From: Acidobacteriota bacterium
Lineage (GTDB): Bacteria > Acidobacteriota > Thermoanaerobaculia > Multivoradales > JBCCEF01
Assembly: GCA_039028635.1 (NCBI GenBank)
Contig: JBCCHV010000021.1
Span: forward strand, 1 to 64,000
DNA length: 64,000 nucleotides
Reading direction: 5' to 3'
Under the pieces are notes generated by a model. The model ran no database searches. It saw nothing but the letters and a program-made list of their open reading frames with translations, and was not told the origin of the DNA. Below, piece after piece: positions 17,094 through 28,721 of the stretch. A program made the translations under genes and the position numbers. Positions within the stretch are counted from its first letter, which is position 1, and each line of letters begins with the position of its first letter.

Positions 17094-19193
17094 ATGAGCG
17101 GCAGGCCGCAGCCGGTTGCCATCGTCGGGATCGCTTGCCGATTCCCGGGAGCGTCGGATCCTGCGGCCTACTGGCGTTTGCTCGAAAGCGGAGGTTGCGC
17201 CCTCAGCGAGGTGCCGACGGACCGCTGGGACGCCGTCGAAGCGGCGGAGGGGCGCGAGGGTGCCTTGCCGGCGCTGCGCTGGGGGGGCTTCCTGCCTCGC
17301 ATCGATGCTTTCGATGCGGCCTTCTTCGATCTGTCGCCGCGCGAGGCGGCGGAGATGGATCCGCAGCAGCGGCTCGCCCTCGAGCTGGCCTTCGAAGCCC
17401 TCGAGGATGCCGGGCAGCGGCCATCGGAGCTGCGGGCTCGGGCGGTGGGTGTCTACCTCGGAGCCTTGTGGAGCGACTTCGGGCGCTGGGCGGGACAAGA
17501 CCGCCGTCGTCTCAATGCCTTCTCCGCCACCGGCCACGATCTCAGCGCCATCGCCGGCCGGGTTTCCCATCGCTTTGGCTTCGAAGGGCCGAGCATGACC
17601 GTGGCGACCGCCAGCTCGTCGTCGCTGGTGGCGGTCCACCTGGCCTGCCAGAGTCTGGCCGCCGGGGACTGCGACCTCGCCCTGGCGGGGGGCGTCAATC
17701 TGATGGTGACCTGCCAGCCGACGGTGGCGATGGCCCGTCTCGGTACCCTGGCTCCGAATGGCCGTCCGCGGCCCTTCGATGCGGCGGCCGATGGCTACGT
17801 GCGCGGCGAAGGCGGTGGCGTGGTGACCCTCAAGCGCCTCGATCAGGCGTTGGCCGATGGCGATCCGGTCTATGGCGTGATCCACGGTGGGGCGGTGACC
17901 CATGGGGGCGGTGGTCGGACTCTGGCGGCGCCGCGGGCCGCAGGCCAGGTGCGGCTGCTGCGGCGTGCTTGGCAGCGGGCCGGGGTCTCGCCTCGCCAGC
18001 TCGGCTATGTCGAAGCCCACGGCACCGGCACGGTGCGCGGTGATCGTGCCGAGCTCGAGGCCTTGAAGAGCGCCGTCGGGGAGCGCGATCGCCCGCTCTG
18101 GGTGGGCTCCGTCAAGGCCAACATCGGCCATCTCGAGGCCGCTGCCGGCATCGCCGGCCTGATCAAGACGACGCTGCTCCTCGGTCGTGGTGTGGTGCCG
18201 GCGACCCTGGGCTTCGAGCGTCCCGCCAAGGCCCTGCGCGAGGCGGCTTCCAGCCTCGCCGTCGCGTCCCGCCTCGAGCCCTGGAGCGACGAGGGTCGCT
18301 GGGCCGGTGTCAGCTCCTTCGGATTCGCCGGCACCAACGCCCATCTGGTGCTGGCGGCGGCTCCCGCTCAGGCGGCGCCTTCACCGAATCCGGACCCGTC
18401 GATCCGCGACTTGTCAGTGTCGGCGCGGCCCGACGAGATCCTCCTGCCGCTCTCGGCCCATCATCCCGACGCCCTGCGCCAGCGAGCCCGGGATCTGGCG
18501 CAGTGGATCGGCGGCGAGCCGGCGCCTTGCCTCGCCGATCTCGCTTACACCCTGATCCGCCGCCGCGACCATTTCGCGCACCGTCTCGTCGTCTCGAGCA
18601 GTACCACCGCCGAGGCGGCGCGTGCCCTGAGGGCCTGGTCCGCGGGCGAGGACCATCCGGCCGTCCTGGCGGGGCCGGGGGCTGCTTCCGGGGCCGCTGG
18701 CGGCAGCTTCTTGGCCGGTGGTGAGATCGGCGGACCGGAAAGCGGCCAGGTGGTTCCGCTGCCGCCCTATCCCTACCTGCGCCAGCGTTATTGGCCCGAC
18801 GATGTGGCGGTCGCGGCGGCGACGCCGTCAAGGCCGTCGACTTCGCCGCAGACGGATTGGGCCGAAATGCCGGCGGCGGAGCGCTCCGCCGCCCTCGGCG
18901 ACTGGGTCGCCTCCGCCGTCGCCGAGGCCCTCGGCCCAGAATTCCGCGACGCCTTCGACGCCACCGCCGCCGCGGGCACCGCCGAGACCGAGCCCAGTCT
19001 TCTCGAGCTCGGCCTGGAGTCCTTGGCGGCCCTCGAGCTGCAGGCGCGCATCGCCAGCCAGACGGGCCAGATCATCGCCATTCCGGAGCAGCTGGACCGG
19101 TTGACGGTCGCTCGCTTGACGGAGCTTCTCCTCGCCCGCTTCGCGGTGGAGGAGCCGAGTCCGTCGAGCGAGTGGGAGACCCTGCGCCTATGA
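17094..19193 (+). CDS. PKS loading protein: KS (active-site Cys replaced by Ser) - ACP, AT lost
   Basis: 699 residues from ATG 17094 after GAAAGGA. Ketosynthase 5-430: the nucleophile motif reads [12 protein letters not shown] with Ser174 in place of Cys; the two His motifs EAHGTGT and NIGHLEAA remain, while GTVRGDRAE replaces the usual GTPLGDPIE. After the KS comes a KS-AT type linker (about 445-520), then directly a post-AT linker LPPYPYLRQRYW (about 544-556), with no acyltransferase between. ACP at about 615-690 has LGLESLAALEL with the phosphopantetheine Ser. KS domains with Gln, Tyr or Ser at this site act as decarboxylating starter domains; EpoA (Tyr) before the thiazole module EpoB is the nearest analogy. 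The ACP must be loaded in trans. Overlaps the next gene by 4 nt. Confidence 0.9.
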   Translation: MSGRPQPVAIVGIACRFPGASDPAAYWRLLESGGCALSEVPTDRWDAVEAAEGREGALPALRWGGFLPRIDAFDAAFFDLSPREAAEMDPQQRLALELAFEALEDAGQRPSELRARAVGVYLGALWSDFGRWAGQDRRRLNAFSATGHDLSAIAGRVSHRFGFEGPSMTVATASSSSLVAVHLACQSLAAGDCDLALAGGVNLMVTCQPTVAMARLGTLAPNGRPRPFDAAADGYVRGEGGGVVTLKRLDQALADGDPVYGVIHGGAVTHGGGGRTLAAPRAAGQVRLLRRAWQRAGVSPRQLGYVEAHGTGTVRGDRAELEALKSAVGERDRPLWVGSVKANIGHLEAAAGIAGLIKTTLLLGRGVVPATLGFERPAKALREAASSLAVASRLEPWSDEGRWAGVSSFGFAGTNAHLVLAAAPAQAAPSPNPDPSIRDLSVSARPDEILLPLSAHHPDALRQRARDLAQWIGGEPAPCLADLAYTLIRRRDHFAHRLVVSSSTTAEAARALRAWSAGEDHPAVLAGPGAASGAAGGSFLAGGEIGGPESGQVVPLPPYPYLRQRYWPDDVAVAAATPSRPSTSPQTDWAEMPAAERSAALGDWVASAVAEALGPEFRDAFDATAAAGTAETEPSLLELGLESLAALELQARIASQTGQIIAIPEQLDRLTVARLTELLLARFAVEEPSPSSEWETLRL

Positions 19194-22100
19194 CCGTCGC
19201 CGCCTTCCTCGAGCGCTTGTCGGAGCGCGGTATCGAGCTCTGGGCCGATCGCGACGAGCTGGTGGTGCGTGCTCCTCGCGGTCTGATCGACGATCAACTG
19301 CGTGGTGAGCTGAAGCGTCGCAAGGCGGCTCTCTTGACGGAGCTGCGGCAACGGGATGACGGGCCGCCGGCGCTCCCGGCCCTGCGCTCCGACCCGGCGG
19401 CGCGCCATCAACCTTTTCCGCTGACGGAGATTCAACGCGCCTACTGGTTCGGCCGCAACCCGGCCTTCGAGCTCGGCGCCGTCGGAATTCACGTCTACGA
19501 GGAGATCAGCGCCGAGGACCTCGACGTGGCCCGCCTCGAGGAGGCCTGGAACCGCGTCCTCGACCGCCACGAGATGCTGCGCTGCGTCGTCCTTGCGGAC
19601 GGTCGACAGCACATCTTGCCGGAAGTGCGCTATCGCCTAGCAACGATTGATTTGCGGGGCCTGCCGCCGGCAGCACGGGAGGAGCAGCTCCTGAGCTGCC
19701 GGCGGCGTTGGGAAGGCCACGTCTACAGCCCCGAAGAGTGGCCCCTCTTCCGCCTGGTGGCGGTGCGTCTCACGGCGCACCGCTGGCGCCTGTTCGTCAG
19801 CATCGACGCCCTCCATGTCGACATGGGGAGCTTCGCGATCGTCTTCCGTGACTGGATGACCTTCTATCGCGAGCCCGCCGCCGAGCTGCCGAAGCTCGAG
19901 GTTTCCTATCGCGACTACGCCCTCGCCCTGCGCGAGGTCGAGGCTTCGCAGGTCGCCGAACGCGACCGCGACTACTGGCGGCGCCGCGCCGCCGAGCTGC
20001 CGCCGGCGCCCCAGATCGCCTGGCGCTGCGCCCCAGGGGACTTGCCGCGACAACGCTTCGAGCGCCGCAAGGGGCGCCTCCAGGCCGCCCGCTGGCAGCG
20101 CGTGAAGAAACGGGCCGCGGCGGCGGGCCTGACTCCCTCGGGGCTGACGCTGGCGGTCTTTGCCGAGGTTCTCGCCACCTGGGCGGCGAGCCCGCGGATG
20201 ACCCTCAACGTCACCCTCTTCAACCGCTTGCCGCTCCATCCCCAGGTGAACGGCCTGGTCGGAGATTTCACCTCGATGGTGCTGCTGGGTGTCGACATGG
20301 CGGCCGGCGAGAGCTTCGAAGAGCGTTCGCGGGGACTGCAGAAGCAGCTTTGGCGGGATCTCCAGCACCGCACCGTCAGCGGCGTCGAAACCCTGCGCGA
20401 GGTGGCCCGGGCGCAGGGCAAGCAGGCCGGCGAGCTGATCATGCCCTACGTCTTCACCAGCACCCTCAACCTGCCGGTTCAGGGTGTCTTGCCGCTCAAG
20501 GAGCTGGGGGAGCGCAGCTACAACATCATCCAGACGCCCCAGGTCTCCCTCGACCTGCAGGTCTTCGAGGAGGATGGTGACCTGGTCTATCACTGGGACT
20601 GGGTCGACGGGCTGTTCGAGACCAGCGCTGCGGAAGACATGTTCGCCGCCTTCCGGATCGCCCTCGAGACCCTGGCCGATCGCGAGGCGAGCTGGCAGGA
20701 TCCCTATCTGCCCTTGCTGCCGGCCTCCCAGGTGGCCCGTCGCGAGGTGGTCAACGCCACCGCCGGGCCGGTGGCCGAGAGTAGCCTGGTGGATCTGCTG
20801 GCGGCGGCCATCGCCGAGCACGGCGACCAGCCGGCGGTGCTCGCCGAAGATCGCGAGCTGACCTTCGACGCCCTCGATAGGCTCGCCAACGGGGTCGCCT
20901 GGGCCTGCCGCGAAGCCGGTCTCGGGGCAGAGCGGCCGGCGGGCGAGACGCCGGTGGCGATCGTGCTCGAGAAGGGCTGGCAGCAGGTGGTCGCGGCCCT
21001 CGGCGTGCTGCGCGCCGGTGCCCCCTATCTGCCGATCGATGCGGCGCAGCCGGTGCGTCGGCGTGACCTTCTATTGGCCGATGGCGACGTTCGCTGGGTG
21101 ATTGCCGGCGAGCCGCTCGAAGACCTGCCACCGGGGGTCCAGTGCCTGCCCTTCGAGGCCAGCCCGCGGCCGTCGCTGCCCGCCGCCTGGGCGCCTCGCC
21201 CGGAGGATCTCGCCTACATCCTCTACACCTCCGGCTCGACCGGGTCGCCGAAGGGCGTGATGATCGAGCATCGCAGCCTGGTCAACCGCATTCTGGACGT
21301 TAATCGGAGATTCGGGGTCGGTCCCGAGGATCGTGCCTTCGGGCTCACCGCGCTGCATCACGATCTGTCGACCTACGACCTCTTCGGCATCCTGGCGGCG
21401 GGCGGAGCGCTGGTCTTGCCGCGCGCCGACGGCGTTCTCGATCCGGCCCACTGGGCCGAGCGGCTCGCCGCCGCGGGGGTCACCCTGTGGAACTCGGTGC
21501 CGGCGTTCCTCGGGCTGCTGGTCGAGCACCTCGAGAAGGCCCACGAGTCGGCGGAGGCCGCGCCGACGGTGCAGTCCCTGCGACTCGCCCTGCTGGCCGG
21601 CGATTGGATTCCCGTCGACCTTCCGGACCGCGCGCGGCGCTTGGTGCCGGGTCTCGAGTTCGTCAGCCTCGGGGGCCCGACGGAAACCACCGTCTGGGAC
21701 ATCTGCTATCCGGTGGAGGAGGTTTCCCCGGCGTGGAGCAGCATCCCCTACGGCCGGCCGATGACCAATGCCTCCTACTACGTGCTCGACGAGCGGCTGG
21801 CGCCGCGGCCCGACGGCGTCGCCGGCGAGATGTACATCGCCGGCGTCGGCCTGGCGCGCGGCTACTGGCGCGATCCGGTCAAGACCGACGAACGCTTCCT
21901 GGATCATCCCGAGACGGGCCGTCGCCTCTATCGTTCCGGCGATCGCGGACGGTTCTTGGCGGACGGCAACCTCGAGATCCTCGGCCGGGTCGACTTTCAG
22001 CTCAAGGTGCGGGGCGTGCGCATCGAGGCAGCGGAGGTGGAGGCCGCCATCGAGGCCCACGACGACGTCCAACGGGCGGTGGTGTCGGCGGCCGGCGAAG

Positions 22101-23443
22101 GTCTCGAGCGGCAGCTGGTGGCCCACGTCGTGCCGGCCGTGGCGCGGCGGTCGGAAGCGGTGGCGTCGGAGGCCTCCCGCTACCGGCCGGAGCGCAGCCG
22201 CCTCGCCGCCCTCGATCAGGCGGAGCTCAAGCTGTCGCTGCCGGGGTTGCGACGGGACGCCGGGGTCGGCGTGACGGTCGACCTCGCCGACCGGGCCGGC
22301 GCCGACGGCCGACCAGCCCGCGGCGAGGCCAGTGCCCTGCGCCGTCGGACCTGCCGGCGCTACGCCGGCGGCTCGCTGCCGCTGGCCGACCTCGCCGGCT
22401 TGCTGACGGCCTTGCAGGGCGAGCGCTCGCCGGCGGCGCCCTTGCCGCGCTATCGCTTTCCCTCGGCGGGCAGCCTCTACCCGGTGCAGACCTATCTGCA
22501 GGTTGCCGAAGGAGGCGTCGAGGGCCTCGCCGGTGGCACCTACTACTACCACCCGGTCGAGCATCGCTTGACCCGCCTCGGCGGCGAGCAGCCGATCGCC
22601 TCCATCCACGTGCCGCACAACGTCGCGGTGGCGCGCCAGGCGCCCTTCGCCCTCTTCTTCGTCGGCGCCCTGGCACCGGTGCGGGCCCTCTACGGCGATC
22701 TGGCGCGCGACTTCTGTCTCCTCGAAGCCGGCGCCATGTTGCAGCTCCTGATGACCGAGGCGGAGCGCTGGCAGCTCGGTCTCTGTCCGGTCGGCGACCT
22801 GGATGTCGCCGCCCTCACGCCGGCCCTGCGTCTCGAGCCGGACACCGTCTTTCTTCATGGCCTTCTCGGCGGCCGACCCGCCCCCGCCGCGGCGGAACGG
22901 TCGCCGGGGAGGCCCCTCGAGTCGCGCCTGCGGGAGTGGACCGCCGAACGCTTGCCGGCGGCGATGGTGCCCAGCGCCTGGGTGGTGCTCGACGAGCTGC
23001 CCCTGACCGCCAACGGCAAGGTCGACCGGCGAGCGCTGCCGGCACCGCGACGGGCGGTCTCGCCGGCGTCGGCGCGACCGCCCGCGGCGCCGGTCGCCTC
23101 GGCGGCGCCGGAGCAGTCGGCGGGCAGCGCCCTCGAGGGCCGCCTGACGGCGCTGGTGGGAGAGGTCCTCGGGATCGCCGAGGTGCGTCCCCACGACCGC
23201 TTCTTCGAGTTCGGGGCCAACTCCGTGGATCTGGTGCGCATCGCCATCGAGCTGCGCCGGATGCTCGATCGAGATCTCTCGGTCGTCGAGATCTTTCGTC
23301 ACCCGACGGTGGCTTCCCTGGCCGCCTTCCTCGACGCCGGAACCGCCAGCGGCGTCGGTCGGCGGGGGGCGCGACGAGCGGCGGCGCGGCGAGCCGCCGC
23401 CAGCGGTCGGCGCCGGCGCGCTGGCCGGGAGGACGCCGGATGA
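19190..23443 (+). CDS. NRPS thiazole module: docking-Cy-A-Ox-PCP
   Basis: 1417 residues from ATG 19190. TubC-type N-terminal docking domain 1-55. Heterocyclization domain about 72-500, proven by the DxxxxDxxS motif (DALHVDMGS, about 206-214) in place of HHxxxDG. Adenylation domain about 528-980 with YTSGSTGSPKG, HHDLSTYDLFG, GGPTETT and YRSGDRGRF. The D-L-Y-N start of its specificity pocket fits cysteine. Inserted before the last A motif is a flavin oxidase of the SagB/nitroreductase type (about 990-1230, with RRRTCRRYAGG, FPSAGSLYP). LTANGKVDRRALP then completes the A domain. PCP 1308-1385 has FFEFGANSVDLV. The module activates Cys (less likely Ser/Thr), cyclises it on the loaded acyl chain and oxidises thiazoline to thiazole, as EpoB does. 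Confidence 0.93.
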   Translation: MTVAAFLERLSERGIELWADRDELVVRAPRGLIDDQLRGELKRRKAALLTELRQRDDGPPALPALRSDPAARHQPFPLTEIQRAYWFGRNPAFELGAVGIHVYEEISAEDLDVARLEEAWNRVLDRHEMLRCVVLADGRQHILPEVRYRLATIDLRGLPPAAREEQLLSCRRRWEGHVYSPEEWPLFRLVAVRLTAHRWRLFVSIDALHVDMGSFAIVFRDWMTFYREPAAELPKLEVSYRDYALALREVEASQVAERDRDYWRRRAAELPPAPQIAWRCAPGDLPRQRFERRKGRLQAARWQRVKKRAAAAGLTPSGLTLAVFAEVLATWAASPRMTLNVTLFNRLPLHPQVNGLVGDFTSMVLLGVDMAAGESFEERSRGLQKQLWRDLQHRTVSGVETLREVARAQGKQAGELIMPYVFTSTLNLPVQGVLPLKELGERSYNIIQTPQVSLDLQVFEEDGDLVYHWDWVDGLFETSAAEDMFAAFRIALETLADREASWQDPYLPLLPASQVARREVVNATAGPVAESSLVDLLAAAIAEHGDQPAVLAEDRELTFDALDRLANGVAWACREAGLGAERPAGETPVAIVLEKGWQQVVAALGVLRAGAPYLPIDAAQPVRRRDLLLADGDVRWVIAGEPLEDLPPGVQCLPFEASPRPSLPAAWAPRPEDLAYILYTSGSTGSPKGVMIEHRSLVNRILDVNRRFGVGPEDRAFGLTALHHDLSTYDLFGILAAGGALVLPRADGVLDPAHWAERLAAAGVTLWNSVPAFLGLLVEHLEKAHESAEAAPTVQSLRLALLAGDWIPVDLPDRARRLVPGLEFVSLGGPTETTVWDICYPVEEVSPAWSSIPYGRPMTNASYYVLDERLAPRPDGVAGEMYIAGVGLARGYWRDPVKTDERFLDHPETGRRLYRSGDRGRFLADGNLEILGRVDFQLKVRGVRIEAAEVEAAIEAHDDVQRAVVSAAGEGLERQLVAHVVPAVARRSEAVASEASRYRPERSRLAALDQAELKLSLPGLRRDAGVGVTVDLADRAGADGRPARGEASALRRRTCRRYAGGSLPLADLAGLLTALQGERSPAAPLPRYRFPSAGSLYPVQTYLQVAEGGVEGLAGGTYYYHPVEHRLTRLGGEQPIASIHVPHNVAVARQAPFALFFVGALAPVRALYGDLARDFCLLEAGAMLQLLMTEAERWQLGLCPVGDLDVAALTPALRLEPDTVFLHGLLGGRPAPAAAERSPGRPLESRLREWTAERLPAAMVPSAWVVLDELPLTANGKVDRRALPAPRRAVSPASARPPAAPVASAAPEQSAGSALEGRLTALVGEVLGIAEVRPHDRFFEFGANSVDLVRIAIELRRMLDRDLSVVEIFRHPTVASLAAFLDAGTASGVGRRGARRAAARRAAASGRRRRAGREDAG

Positions 23444-26400
23444 GCGTTCACGACGAGATCGCCATCGTCGGAATGGCCGGTCGCTTCCCGGGCGCCGACT
23501 CCGTCGCCGAGCTCTGGCGCCTGCTGCGCGCGGGCCGCGAGGGCATCGTGCGGCAGACCGGCTCCGACGGCCGCCACATGGCCGCCGGCGGGCCTCTCGC
23601 CGGCATCGAGGACTTCGACGCCGAGTTCTTCGCCATCAGCCCGGGGGAGGCGGAGATCACCGATCCGCAGCATCGGCTGTTCCTCGAGTGTTCCTGGGAA
23701 GCCCTCGAGGAGGCCGGCGTCGACCCGGCGAGCGACCTCGCCATCGGGGTGTTCGCCGGCTGCAGCCTGAGCACCTATCTGATCGCTCATCTACTCGGCC
23801 GTCGTCCGGGGGCCGGTTCGGTCGACGACCTGCCAGCTTTGCTCGCCAACGACAAGGACTATCTGGCGACCCGCGTCTCCTACAAGCTCGGGCTGCACGG
23901 CCCGAGTGTCGGAGTGCAGACCGCTTGCTCGACCTCCTTGGTGGCGGTGCACCTCGCCTGCCAGAGCCTGATCGCCGGTGAATGCGATGTCGCCCTCGCC
24001 GGCGGCGCCACGGTTCGCCTGCCGCAGGTTCCCGAGTACCGCCACCAGGAGGGTGGCTACCTGGCGCCGGACGGTCACTGCCGAGCCTTCGACGCCCGCG
24101 CCGCCGGCACCGTCTTCGGCAATGGCGTCGGCGTGGTCACCCTCAAGCGCCGGGTCGATGCCGAGGCCGAGGGCGACGCCATCGCGGCGATCATCAAGGG
24201 CTCGGCGATCAACAACGACGGCGGCGCCAAGGTGGGCTTCACGGCGCCGAGCGTCGAAGGGCAGGTCGAGGTGATCGCCGAGGCGGTGGAGATCGCCGGT
24301 GTGGCGGCCGACACCATCACCTATGTCGAGACCCACGGCACCGGCACTCCCCTGGGCGATCCGATCGAGGTCAGCGCCCTCGGGCAGGTCTACGGCGACC
24401 GCCGCCAGCCCTGCGCCTTGGGATCGGTGAAAACCAATCTCGGTCACCTCGAGTCCGCAGCCGGCGTCGCCAGCCTGATCAAGGCAACCCTCGCGCTGCA
24501 GCATCGTGAGCTACCGCCGAGCCTGCACTTCGAGTCGCCCAACCCGGATCTCGATCTGCGTCAGGGCGCTTTCCGGATTCAGGATCGCCTCGAGCCCTGG
24601 GAACCGGACGGCGTGCCGCGGCGTGCCGCCGTCAGCTCCTTCGGAATCGGCGGCACCAACGCTCACCTGATTCTCGAAGAAGCTCCGCTGCCCGAGGCGG
24701 CGCCGATGGAGGATCCGGCGGCGCGCTTGCTGATCCTCTCGGCGCGCAGCTCGGAAGCGCTGCGGGCGCGGGCGCAGCAGTTCGCCGACTGGCTGCTGGA
24801 AGCGCCCGGCTGGTCGGCGGTGACCGCTTCGGCGGCGCTGCGCCGGAGCCAGCACGAGGAGCGCTTGGCGCTGCCGGCACACACTGCCGATGAAGCGCGC
24901 GAGCTCCTCACCGGTTGGCTCGACGGGCGTCAGGACGAGCTGGTGGCCAGCGCCGCCGCGACCAGCGCCGCCGCGGCCTCCGGCGAGCGGCCTCGAATCG
25001 CCTTCGTCTACTCCGGCCAGGGGGCTCAGTGGTGGGCGATGGGGCGCGAGCTGCTCGAGACCTCGCCGGTCTTCCGGCAGGAGATCGAAGCCCTCGATGG
25101 CGAGATTCGTTCGCTGGTGTCCTGGTCCCTGCTCGAAGAGCTGACGGCGAGCGAGTCGGCTTCGCGCCTCGATGGCGACTCGATCACCATCACCCAGGTT
25201 TCGCTCTTCGCCCTGCAGGTCGCCCTCACCGGTCTGTGGCGCTCCTGGGGCGTCGAGGCGGATGCGGTGCTGGGGCACAGCATGGGCGAGGTGGCCGCCG
25301 CCTGGGCCAGCGGTGCCCTCGACCGGCGTGCGGCCGTCGAGGTCATCGTCCGCCGCTCGCGATTGCTCGAAGGTGCCACCGGCCAGGGGGCGATGGCGGC
25401 GGTCGAGCTGACCCTCGACGAGGCCCGACGATGGGCCGCCCGCGATCCCGAGCATCTTTCCGTCGCCGCCAGCAATGGGCCGCGGATGAGTGTGCTCTCG
25501 GGGCAGCGCCGAGCGCTCGAAGGAGTGCTCGAAGAGCTCGCCGCGGAGCAGGTCTGGACGCGGCCGCTGCGTACCACCGGTGTCGCCGGCCACAGCCCTC
25601 AGGTGGAGGGCATTCGCCGCCAGCTCGAGTCGCAGCTGGCGGGCCTCGTTCCGCGGGCCGCCGAGCGTTCGATGATCTCGACGGTGACCGGCGGCGAGAT
25701 CGCCGGCAGCGAGCTCGATGCCCGCTACTGGGGCCGCAACCTGCGCCAGACGGTGCGTTTCGCCGAGGCGGTGGCGGCCTCCGGCTGCGATCTCTTCGTC
25801 GAGATCGGAGCCCATCCTGTCCTCACCGGGGCGGTGCGCGAAGTCTTGCCGCAGTCCCGGGCCTGGCCATCGCTGGTGCGCGAGGAGCCGGAGCGACAGC
25901 GCCTGCTGGCGACCTTCGGCCACCTGTGGAGCGTTGGAGCGGTGGCGGACTTGCAGCCCATTTTCCCGTCGCCGGCGGCGCCCTGCTCGCTGCCGCCCTA
26001 TCCCTGGCAGCGCCAGCGCCATTGGATCGAACCGTCGTCGCCGGCGGCGCCGGTGCCGGCCGGCTTGCTCGGCGAGCGAATTCCCCTCGCCGGCCGGGAC
26101 TCGACCCATCTTTGGCATCGCCGGGGCGCCCTGCCGAGCTGGCTCGACGACCATCGTGTCGAGGCCAATCCGCTGCTGCCCGCCGCCGCCTCCATCGATG
26201 CGGTGCGGCAAGCTCTCGAGGCGCAGGGCCATCAGGAGGTCGAGCTGATCGACGGGCGCTTCGATCGCCCTCTCTTCCTGACGCCCGACACCGAGCCGGT
26301 CTTCCAGGTCGTTCACGAGGCCGAGGAGGGGCGCTGCGCGGTGCTCAGCCGAGAGGCTGAAGGCCCCTGGCGCGAGCATTTCGACGCCACCCTGGGAGCG

Positions 26401-28721
26401 CCCGTCGCGCTGCCGTCGGGAGCTCGATTGGCGGTCCTCGAGGCGGCCTGTCCGCAGCGCCTCGACGGCGACGAACACTACCGCCGAATGGCGGCCGTCG
26501 GGGTGCAGTACGGCCCCGCCTTTCGCACCGTCGACGAGCTACGCCTTGGCGAAGATCAATCGCTGGTGCGGCTGCGGGAGGGCGGCCTCGCGCCGGCCTT
26601 TGCGGTGCTCCTCGATGGCGCCCTGCAGGCCCTGGCGGCGTTGCCGGCGGCGCGCGGCCAGGCGGTGGTTCCGGAGTCCTTCGCTGCTCTGCGCTGGCGT
26701 CCGGGGCTGCCGCATTGGGCCCATGCCTCTCTGTCCGCCGACGGGCAACGCGGTGCGGTGCGCTGGCTGGCCGCCGACGGCACGCTGCTGGGCGAGCTCG
26801 TCGAGCTCCAACTGCGCCCTCTCGAAGCCACCGGCGATGCCCTGCAGGACGTCTTCTGGGAAACCTCGCGCTGCGCCTTGGCGGTGCCGGAGATCGCGCC
26901 GTCGCGGGCCGTCGGCGAGCACTGGCTCGCCGTGTCGACCTCGCCGTCGGCCCTCGAGAAATTCCAGACAGCGGTGAGCGCGAGCGCCGTCTCACCGCGT
27001 CTCACGGTCGAGCTGCTCGTCGGCGGCGAAGGGGCCGCCGGTCTTGCCGAGCGGTGGGCGCAGCGGGCTCCGCAGCGACTGATTTTCTTGAGCTCTGGAG
27101 AGGCCGGCGGCGACAGCGACCAGGCCGAAGTCGCCCTCGCCTTTGCCCAGGCGGTGTCGCGCCTCGACTCGCCGCCGGCTTGTTCCTGGTTGACCGCCGG
27201 GGTGCAGGCCGGTCGCGATCCGGCCGGTGCGGCGCTGTGGGCCCTGGCGCGGTCCCTCGAGGTCGAGGGAGTGGGGTTCCCCGGCAAGTGCATCGATGTC
27301 GAAGAGGCGGATCATCTGATCGCCGAGATCCTCGACGACGGTGGTGAATCCGAGGTCGTGCTGGCCGCCGGAGGCCGGCGCTCGGCCTTGCGGCTGCAGC
27401 CGAGCCCGAGCCTGCGACGGGCGGTGGAGAAGGCTCCGCAGGGGGAAGATTTCGCCCTCCGACCGGACCGCTCATACCTGATCACCGGCGGCCTCGGCGG
27501 CCTCGGCCTGGCGGTGGCCAATCGCTGGGCGACGCTGGGTGCGGGACGGATCGTGCTGGCGGCCCATCGCTCAGCCTTCGCCGAGGAGCAGGCGGTGATC
27601 GACGACCTCGTCGCCGCCGGCGGCAAGGTCTCGGTGGTGTCGCTGGATGTCCGCGACGGCGCCGCCGTCGAGCGCTTGGTAGCGGCTCAGAATCCGCCCA
27701 TCGGCGGCATCGTCCATGCCGCCGGTCGCCTCGCCGATGGCACCCTCGAGACCCTCGACGGGGCGCAGCTGCGGCAGGCCTGGGAGCCGAAAGCCCTGGG
27801 GGCCTGGAATCTGCATCGAGCGACCCTCGACGCCGAGCTCGACTTCTTCGTGCTGTTCGGCTCCGTCGCCACCTGGGTGGGGTCCGCCGGCCAGAGCACC
27901 CATGCGGCGGCCAATGGCTTCCTCGATGGTCTGGCCCTTTATCGCCGTCGCCTCGGTCTGCCGGCGAGCAGCATCGGCTGGGGCGCCTGGAGCGAGGTCG
28001 GCAAGGCCGTTGGCGCGGAGCGTGAGCTGGCCAGCCGCGGCTACCGAGGCCTGACCACGGAACTCGGTCTGGCAGCTCTGACGGCGATCGTCGCGTCGCC
28101 GGGAACGGCCCTGGAGCCTTGCCTGGCGGTGGCGCCCTGGAGCTTCGATCGTTGGCGGACGTTCTATCCGGAAGCGGCCATGGCGCCGCGTTTTGCGGAG
28201 CTTGCGACGGTGCCCGCAGCGTCGGCCGATCTGGCGACTCGCTTGGCTGCCCTGGCCGCAGGGTGGCCGCGACAGCTGCTTCTCGAAGGGGCGCTACGGC
28301 AAGCCGCCGGCGAAGTGCTCGGACTGGCGGGCGATGACATCGACGGCACCCAGCCGCTGCGCGATCTCGGCCTCGACTCGTTGCGTGCCCTCGAGCTGCG
28401 CAATCGCCTCGAAGGGTTGCTCGTCGTCAGCCTGCCGGCGACCCTGCTGTGGCGTTTCCCGACCGTCTCCGCCCTCGCCGAGCATCTCCTCGAGGAGGTT
28501 CTGGAGCTGCCGTCGGCGAAGGACGAAGAAGCGGCGCGATCGGCGACCCCGGAGGCGGCAACCTCAGAGTCGGCAATCCCGGAACCGGCGATGACCGAGT
28601 CGGCGGCCGCGCCCGCAGCGGTGCCGGCAGCGGATCTCGGAGCCGTCGATGATCTCAGCGAGGCCGAGGTCGAGGCGCTGTTGGCGCAAACCCTCGACGC
28701 CCTCGACGAACGGGGAATCGG

